Source of the DNA: DATMNI01 sp035570275
Lineage (GTDB): Bacteria; Acidobacteriota; Terriglobia; Bryobacterales; Bryobacteraceae
Reading direction: 5' to 3'
Assembly: GCA_035570275.1 (NCBI GenBank)
Contig: DATMNI010000230.1
Coordinates: 1-9,556 of the forward strand
DNA: 9,556 nt
Under the pieces are notes generated by a model. It searched no databases. It saw only the letters and a program-made list of their open reading frames with translations, and was not told the DNA's origin. Every line of letters starts with the position of its first letter. The stretch's first letter is position 1. Below, in pieces: positions 5,247 through 9,556 of the stretch. The translations under genes were made by a program, and so were the position numbers.

Positions 5247-5406
5247 CTTTGTGGGGCAGGTTGGTAGGGGCACCCTCTGGGTCCGGCGGATTGGCAATCC
5301 GCCTGCCGGTAGTTGGCACGCACATGCGTCTAAGGCAGCAAAGGTCGCTCCGATTCCAACAGGCGGATTAGCAATCCGCCGCAGGTTAGCAACCTGCCCC
5401 ACAAAG
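5247..5406. repeat. Nested palindromic intergenic repeat element (REP/MITE-like), about 160 bp
   Basis: The ends are a perfect 17-bp inverted repeat, CTTTGTGGGGCAGGTTG (5247-5263) and its complement (5390-5406). Inside are two near-identical palindromes of the form GGCGGATTNGCAATCCGCC (5285-5303 and 5362-5380), which differ at one base and can each fold alone or pair with one another. A third, GCAGGTT-AGC-AACCTGC, lies at 5381-5397 and overlaps the right arm. The whole can fold as a cruciform with inner hairpins. There is no coding capacity; open frames across it are by-products of the symmetry. From memory, GGCGGATT/AATCCGCC and GGCAGGTT/AACCTGCC motifs recur in spacers of Acidobacteriota genomes, so this is probably one member of a dispersed family. 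It sits between two divergent genes. Confidence 0.7.
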
Positions 5407-5410
5407 ACGC

Positions 5411-5438
5411 GCGTTCGGCCCGTCCCAAAACCGAACGC
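5411..5438. promoter_or_regulatory. Operator-like 8-bp inverted repeat upstream of the first ADOP gene
   Basis: GCGTTCGG (5411-5418) and CCGAACGC (5431-5438) are exact complements with a 12-bp spacer, giving 20 bp between half-site centres, about two helical turns. This suits a dimeric regulator. It lies 68 bp upstream of the ADOP start and just outside the palindromic repeat element. A hairpin in the 5' leader is the alternative. No regulator gene is in the window. Confidence 0.45.
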
Positions 5439-5506
5439 CATCTCCCCCGCATCTTCCCTGAAATCAACAACCGCACTCTGGCCCCTCCGGTGCATGCGTT
5501 CCCGCC

Positions 5507-7912
5507 ATGGATCTCAAGTTCGCGCTTCGTTCCCTTCGCCTGAACCCCGGCTTCACCCTGCTTTCCATCCTGGTCCTGGCACTGGGCATCGGTGCCAACA
5601 CGGCCATTTTCAGCGTCGTGAACGCCGTCCTGCTGCAGCCTCTGGAGTATAAAGACCCCGGCCGTATCGTGGCGGTGGGCAACACCTGGAAGGACCGGAA
5701 GATCTCCATGGCACAAATGTCCGAACCCGATTTCGACGACCTGCACGACCAAAGCACAGTCTTCGACGGCCTGGCCTGTTACCTCGCCGGCGGTAACGAC
5801 ACCGTGCTTGTCGGCAAATCCGCGGAATACTCGGCAGTATCCCGGGTCTCCCCCGAGTTCTTCCACGTCATGGGCGCCGATGCCGCGATGGGCCGCCTGT
5901 TCTCTCCGGCCGAAGAGCGGCAGGAAGGGACCATGGTCGCCGCGGTCAGCGACGGCTTTTGGAAGCGGCGCCTGGGCGGCAACACGAACGCCATCGGCAG
6001 CACCGTGCGCGCTTACGACAGAATCTTCACCGTCGTGGGCGTGCTGCCGCCGGGATTCGGGTTTCCCGGCAAGACCGAGGTCTGGATCCCGCGCTCCGCC
6101 TTTGACAAGAACGAGCATCGCTCGGCCAACAATTTTCAGGCTATCGGCCGCCTCAAACCGGGCGTTTCGGTGGAACAGGCGCAGACGCAGCTCACCGCCA
6201 TCAGCGGCGGATTGGCGCAACTCTACCCGCTGAGTAACAAGAACAAGTATTTTCAAGCGGTCCAGGTACAAGAGCAAATGGTCGGCAGCGTGAAGACCAC
6301 GCTATACCTTTTGTTGGGCGCCGTCGGCCTGGTGCTGCTGATTGCCTGCGCCAACGTGGCCAACCTGCTGCTGGCGCGCGCCACCTCCCGGTCGCGCGAG
6401 ATCGCGGTGCGGGCCGCTCTGGGAGCCGGCCGCTGGCGCATCGCCCGGCAACTGATTGTGGAGAGCGCCGTCATCGCCGTGGCGGCCGCACTGGCCGGCA
6501 TGCTGCTGGCTTCATGGGGAGTACCGGCGCTGCTGGCGCTGGCGCCGCGCAACCTGCCGCGGCTGGCAGATGTTCACATCGATGGATGGGTCCTCGCCTT
6601 TACTCTGGCGCTCTCGCTGGCGGCCAGCCTGGTCTTCGGCGTGGCTCCGGCGCTTCAAGCTTCCAGGATCGACCTCAATGACGCCCTCAAGCAAGGCGCC
6701 GCACGCGGGACCGTCGGCGGTGCGGCAGGCCGGCTGCGCTCTGTCCTGGTGGTAGCCGAGATCGCCATCTCCATCGTGCTTCTGGTCGGTGCGGGGCTCC
6801 TGATTCGCAGCTTCGGGGCCTTGACTCGGGTGGAATGGGGCTTCAACCCCGACCGCGTTCTGGTCATGCAGGCCAACCTCGCCTCCTCCAACCTGGAACA
6901 GGCGAAGCGCGTCACCGTGGTCTATGGCGAAATCCTTCGCCAGATCCAGGCGGTGCCGGGCGTTGTGACCGCGGCGGGCGCCCGCGGGCTCCCCGGAAGC
7001 GGCGGCCGCTCCAACGGCGGGTACTATATCGAAGGCGGGCCCGGCTGGGAACAGCTGGGAATGAAATCGCCGCAGGCCGACTTCATCGTCAACACCCCCG
7101 GTTACTTCCAGGCGATGCAGATTCCGTTCGTGGCCGGGCGCGATTTCTCCGAACGGGATCAGTTCGACTCCGAATTCGCCGCCATTGTCAGTGAGTCGCT
7201 CGCCCGGCTCTCGTTTCCCAACCAGGACCCCATCGGCCGGCGGATCCAGACCGGGCTGGACACGCCGCAATTCATGTCCATTGTCGGTGTGGTGCGCGAC
7301 GTCCGCATGTCCGATCCAGCCGCTCCGCTGCGGCCAGCCATCTACATGCCGTACCTGCAGCATCCCAACTACGGCCGCAACATCAGCTTCGTGATGAAAA
7401 CGCAAGTCAGCCCAATGGCCTTGGCGGAGGCGCTGCGGGTCAAAGTCCGCGGCGTGAACAGCGAGATCCCGGTCAAGTTCACCACCATGGATGCCCGTCT
7501 GGCCGAAACCGTCGCCTCGCCGCGTTTCCGCGGCATCCTGCTGGGCATTTTCGCCGCCCTGGCCGTCGGGTTGGCCATGGCCGGCGTCTACGGTGTGATG
7601 GCCTATCTGGTGACGCAGCGGGCGTCTGAGATCGGGCTGCGTATGGCTTTGGGCGCGGACCGGGCCGGCATCGTCAGGCTCGTCCTCGCCCGTGGCGCCG
7701 CGCTGACCGGCGCCGGTTTGGCCGCCGGACTCCTGGGCGCTCTGGCAGCCACCCGCCTCTTACAGAACATGCTTTTCGGAGTGGCCCCCACCGACCCGCT
7801 CACGTACGGGACCATGGCCCTCGGGGTGGCCCTGGTCGCTTTGCTGGCATGCGCCGTTCCGGCATGGCGGGCAACCACCGTAGACCCGCTGACCGCCCTG
7901 CGGCAGGATTGA
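5507..7912 (+). CDS. ADOP-class MacB/FtsX-like ABC transporter permease, 801 aa, complete
   Basis: ADOP proteins are inner-membrane permeases built from two MacB/FtsX-type halves, with no ATPase in the chain; their substrate is unknown. The first half has TM1 at about 14-42 (LNPGFTLLSILVLALGIGAN), a periplasmic MacB_PCD domain at about 45-260, then an FtsX domain with helices at about 264-289, 316-345 and 361-382. SREIAVRAALGAGRWRIARQ (296-315) is the cytoplasmic segment expected to touch an ATPase. The second half repeats this: TM at about 411-435, periplasmic domain 440-670, and FtsX helices at about 676-702, 729-751 and 765-787. EIGLRMALGADRAGIVRL (708-725) is the second coupling segment, and VDPLTALRQ ends the protein. 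It lacks the cytoplasmic N-terminal extension of longer ADOPs. Start is ATG 5507, where the family's opening MDLKFALRSLRLNPGFT lies; no in-frame start or Shine-Dalgarno is seen upstream. No MacB ATPase, MacA or TolC gene is in the window. Confidence 0.93.
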   Translation: MDLKFALRSLRLNPGFTLLSILVLALGIGANTAIFSVVNAVLLQPLEYKDPGRIVAVGNTWKDRKISMAQMSEPDFDDLHDQSTVFDGLACYLAGGNDTVLVGKSAEYSAVSRVSPEFFHVMGADAAMGRLFSPAEERQEGTMVAAVSDGFWKRRLGGNTNAIGSTVRAYDRIFTVVGVLPPGFGFPGKTEVWIPRSAFDKNEHRSANNFQAIGRLKPGVSVEQAQTQLTAISGGLAQLYPLSNKNKYFQAVQVQEQMVGSVKTTLYLLLGAVGLVLLIACANVANLLLARATSRSREIAVRAALGAGRWRIARQLIVESAVIAVAAALAGMLLASWGVPALLALAPRNLPRLADVHIDGWVLAFTLALSLAASLVFGVAPALQASRIDLNDALKQGAARGTVGGAAGRLRSVLVVAEIAISIVLLVGAGLLIRSFGALTRVEWGFNPDRVLVMQANLASSNLEQAKRVTVVYGEILRQIQAVPGVVTAAGARGLPGSGGRSNGGYYIEGGPGWEQLGMKSPQADFIVNTPGYFQAMQIPFVAGRDFSERDQFDSEFAAIVSESLARLSFPNQDPIGRRIQTGLDTPQFMSIVGVVRDVRMSDPAAPLRPAIYMPYLQHPNYGRNISFVMKTQVSPMALAEALRVKVRGVNSEIPVKFTTMDARLAETVASPRFRGILLGIFAALAVGLAMAGVYGVMAYLVTQRASEIGLRMALGADRAGIVRLVLARGAALTGAGLAAGLLGALAATRLLQNMLFGVAPTDPLTYGTMALGVALVALLACAVPAWRATTVDPLTALRQD

Positions 7913-8007
7913 CCGCCACGCGCCTGTCCAAACGTGATGATAAAAGGGTAGTGCGCCTGGCCGTCTGGTGCGTTCATTCTGACTCCGGGCTCCTGACCCC
8001 CGCCTTA
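7913..8007. other. Convergent spacer between the two ADOP genes
   Basis: This 95-bp tail-to-tail spacer should carry termination for both genes. I see only a weak 5-bp stem (GCGCC/GGTGC with one G-U pair) and no T-run on either strand, so no intrinsic terminator can be called. Confidence 0.4.
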
Positions 8008-9556
8008 TTATTCCCCCCGCAACGCCTCCGTTGGATTCACGGCTGCCGCGCGGCGCGCAGGAAGAAAGCTGCCCGCGAGTGCGGCAACCGCCAGAGTGAC
8101 CGCCACCGCGGCAAGAGTGGGCAGGTCCCACGATCGCACTCCAAACAGCAAACTGCGCATCAGAGACGTTGCGCCCAGCGACGCCACCAGGCCCGCGCCA
8201 ATTCCAAGCGCCGTCAATCCCCCTGCCTCTTTCAGAATCAGTCGATAGACCGAACCGCCGGTAGCTCCGAGCGCCATGCGGATTCCAATCTCGCGCGTCC
8301 GCCGGCTCACCGAGTAGGCGATCACGCCGTACAATCCGACCACTCCCAGCAACAACGCAAGGCCGGCGAAGCCGCCCACGAGCCACGCCGAGGAACGATG
8401 GAGATACGCGGACTGCGAATCGTGGATCTTCTCCATCATCGTTACGCCGCGATACGATACGATCGCCGGATCGATCTGCCGAAGCGTGGCGGCGAGTTGC
8501 GGCAGCAGAGACTCGTCGCTCACTCCAGCCCGAACGACTAAAGCAAAGTTGTCTTTGACCTCCTGCTCGAACGGAATGTACAAAACCGGCGGAATGGCTT
8601 CGTCCAGCGGACCTTCTTTGACGTCTTCGACCACGCCGACGATTTCGAGTGGCTTCACCGGAATCGAGACATACGCCAGTTGCTTCCCGATGGGGTCTTC
8701 GCCGGGGAAGTACTTGCGAACCAGGGCTTGATTCACTATCGCGACCTGAGGTTTCGACGCGTCCTCATCCTCCCCGAAATATCGCCCGCGCGATAAGCGC
8801 GCGCCTAACGTTCGAAAGTAGCCGGGACTGATACTGCGGCTGGGCGCTTCATAATGCTCGCCGTGCCATGGACGGCCCAACACGCGAAACCAGATCGTAT
8901 TCGAATTGCCATCGAGCGGTACGCCCCGGCGCGCGATGCCAGATGAAGTCACGCCGGGGATGCTGCGAATCCGATCGAACATCATTTTCGTGAGCGCAAG
9001 AATCTCGTGATCTGTTCCATTACTCGACCCGGACAACGCAACATTCAACGTCACCAAATGATCCGGCTCGAAACCGAGTTGGACGCGAAGAAGGCGATAG
9101 AGGCTTTGGCCCAGCAGCCCGGCGCCCACCAGCAAGACGGTGGCGGTGGCAAGTTCCACCACGACCAGCCTGGAGCCGAGACGCCGCCAGCCGCTCCCCG
9201 CGGATCCGCGTGCCGATTCCGCCAGACCCGCTCGCAATCCCGACCACGAGAGATGCAGCGCGGGTGTGAAGGAGAAAAGCACGCCCGTGAGCAGCGCGAC
9301 GCACCCGGCGAAAGCCAGCACGTGGCCGTTCCATCCGAGGTCCTGCCAGAACGGCATCCGGCTCATCAGATTCGCGGGGATCAACTTCGTCAGGAGATGC
9401 CAGGTCCCCGAAGTCAGCGCAAGGCCCGAAACGCTCCCGGCTACAACCAGCACCAGTCCCTCGGTAATCAACTGCCGCAGGATTCGCCCCGCGGACGCGC
9501 CGAGAGAACTCCGAACCGCGATCTCCTTTCTCCGGCTCTCCGAACGCACCAGCAGG
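8008..9556 (-). CDS. Second ADOP-class permease, partial (5' end outside window)
   Basis: The frame is open to the right edge; the first complete codons are CTG CTG GTG (9555-9547), and the GTG at 9549 is not the real start. These codons align with LLLARATSRSREIAVRAALG of the neighbouring ADOP at about its residue 287, so roughly 290 N-terminal residues are missing. What remains, counted from the GTG: coupling segment RRKEIAVRSSLGASAGRIL (6-24), FtsX helices at about 30-57 and 78-98, a further helix at 126-150 (VVVELATATVLLVGAGLL), the second periplasmic domain at about 155-385, then helices at 388-415, 441-460 and 478-497 with REIGIRMALGATGGSVYRL (419-437) between. It ends VNPTEALRGE and TAA. 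It differs clearly from the first ADOP outside the conserved motifs, so it is an old paralogue and not a recent copy. No frameshift is seen. Confidence 0.92.
   Translation of the reverse strand, partial: LLVRSESRRKEIAVRSSLGASAGRILRQLITEGLVLVVAGSVSGLALTSGTWHLLTKLIPANLMSRMPFWQDLGWNGHVLAFAGCVALLTGVLFSFTPALHLSWSGLRAGLAESARGSAGSGWRRLGSRLVVVELATATVLLVGAGLLGQSLYRLLRVQLGFEPDHLVTLNVALSGSSNGTDHEILALTKMMFDRIRSIPGVTSSGIARRGVPLDGNSNTIWFRVLGRPWHGEHYEAPSRSISPGYFRTLGARLSRGRYFGEDEDASKPQVAIVNQALVRKYFPGEDPIGKQLAYVSIPVKPLEIVGVVEDVKEGPLDEAIPPVLYIPFEQEVKDNFALVVRAGVSDESLLPQLAATLRQIDPAIVSYRGVTMMEKIHDSQSAYLHRSSAWLVGGFAGLALLLGVVGLYGVIAYSVSRRTREIGIRMALGATGGSVYRLILKEAGGLTALGIGAGLVASLGATSLMRSLLFGVRSWDLPTLAAVAVTLAVAALAGSFLPARRAAAVNPTEALRGE

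Larger units (their letters stand above)
5200..5506. other. Divergent intergenic region between the NHL and ADOP genes
   Basis: About half of this spacer is the palindromic repeat element. The remainder holds the possible NHL promoter on the left and the 8-bp inverted repeat on the right. The last 60 bases before the ADOP start are pyrimidine-rich and show neither a Shine-Dalgarno nor clear promoter boxes. Confidence 0.5.

Noticed and set aside
5227..5652. Forward open frame across the palindromic element into the ADOP start
   Set aside because: Its translation is the repeat element read through (GNPPAG and IRRRLATCPT patterns), then the ADOP gene out of frame.
5330..7405. Long minus-strand open frames opposite the first ADOP gene (5330-6277 and 6512-7405)
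   Set aside because: Shadows: the plus strand gives a full ADOP protein with all domains in order, while the reverse translations show no domain.

Overview
The window looks like chromosomal DNA of an Acidobacteriota bacterium, probably from the Solibacter/Bryobacter side of the phylum. This rests on three things: two large 'orphan' MacB/FtsX-type permeases of the ADOP class (acidobacterial duplicated orphan permease), exported PD40 and NHL beta-propeller proteins beside them, and GC-rich coding sequence. It is an inference from family content; no ribosomal or other marker gene is present.

Layout. 1-392 has no convincing intact gene, only a possible scrap of an IS3-type transposase. 393-925 (-) is a dihydrofolate reductase/RibD-C-like gene broken by three small indels whose pieces still read clearly in alternating frames. 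1133-1297 (+) is a 54-codon membrane-protein ORF with a good Shine-Dalgarno; two exact 17-bp copies of an imperfect palindrome bracket it. 1298-1859 is decayed sequence with a probable scrap of a tyrosine recombinase. 1860-5199 is a minus-strand cluster, read 5' to 3' as: NHL six-bladed propeller (4120-5199), PD40/TolB-like propeller (2233-4038), ParD antitoxin (1949-2221), and the first 30 codons of a ParE toxin (1860-1952) overlapping parD by ATGA. 5200-5506 is a divergent intergenic region with a nested palindromic repeat element of about 160 bp and an operator-like inverted repeat. 5507-7912 (+) is a complete ADOP permease. 8008-9556 (-) is the C-terminal two thirds of a second ADOP permease running off the right edge, convergent with the first.

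How it fits together. The NHL and PD40 proteins both carry export signals and probably act outside the cytoplasm as binding or scaffold propellers. Their 81-bp spacer holds three helically phased 11-bp repeats, so the second gene may have its own control. ParD follows the PD40 gene at 11 bp and its Shine-Dalgarno-like purines include the PD40 stop codon, so the antitoxin may be read from that transcript, but the toxin partner is lost. The ADOP proteins have the permease and periplasmic domains of MacB-like exporters but no ATPase in the same chain or in the window.

The left third (about 1-1950) is a graveyard: a frameshifted enzyme, a truncated toxin, transposase and integrase scraps, and repeats. 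The points most worth a second look are the 54-aa ORF between paired repeats, the truncated TA operon, the 160-bp palindromic element, the 3 x 11-bp repeat and the triple-indel reductase gene. I did not find a clearly new multi-gene system.
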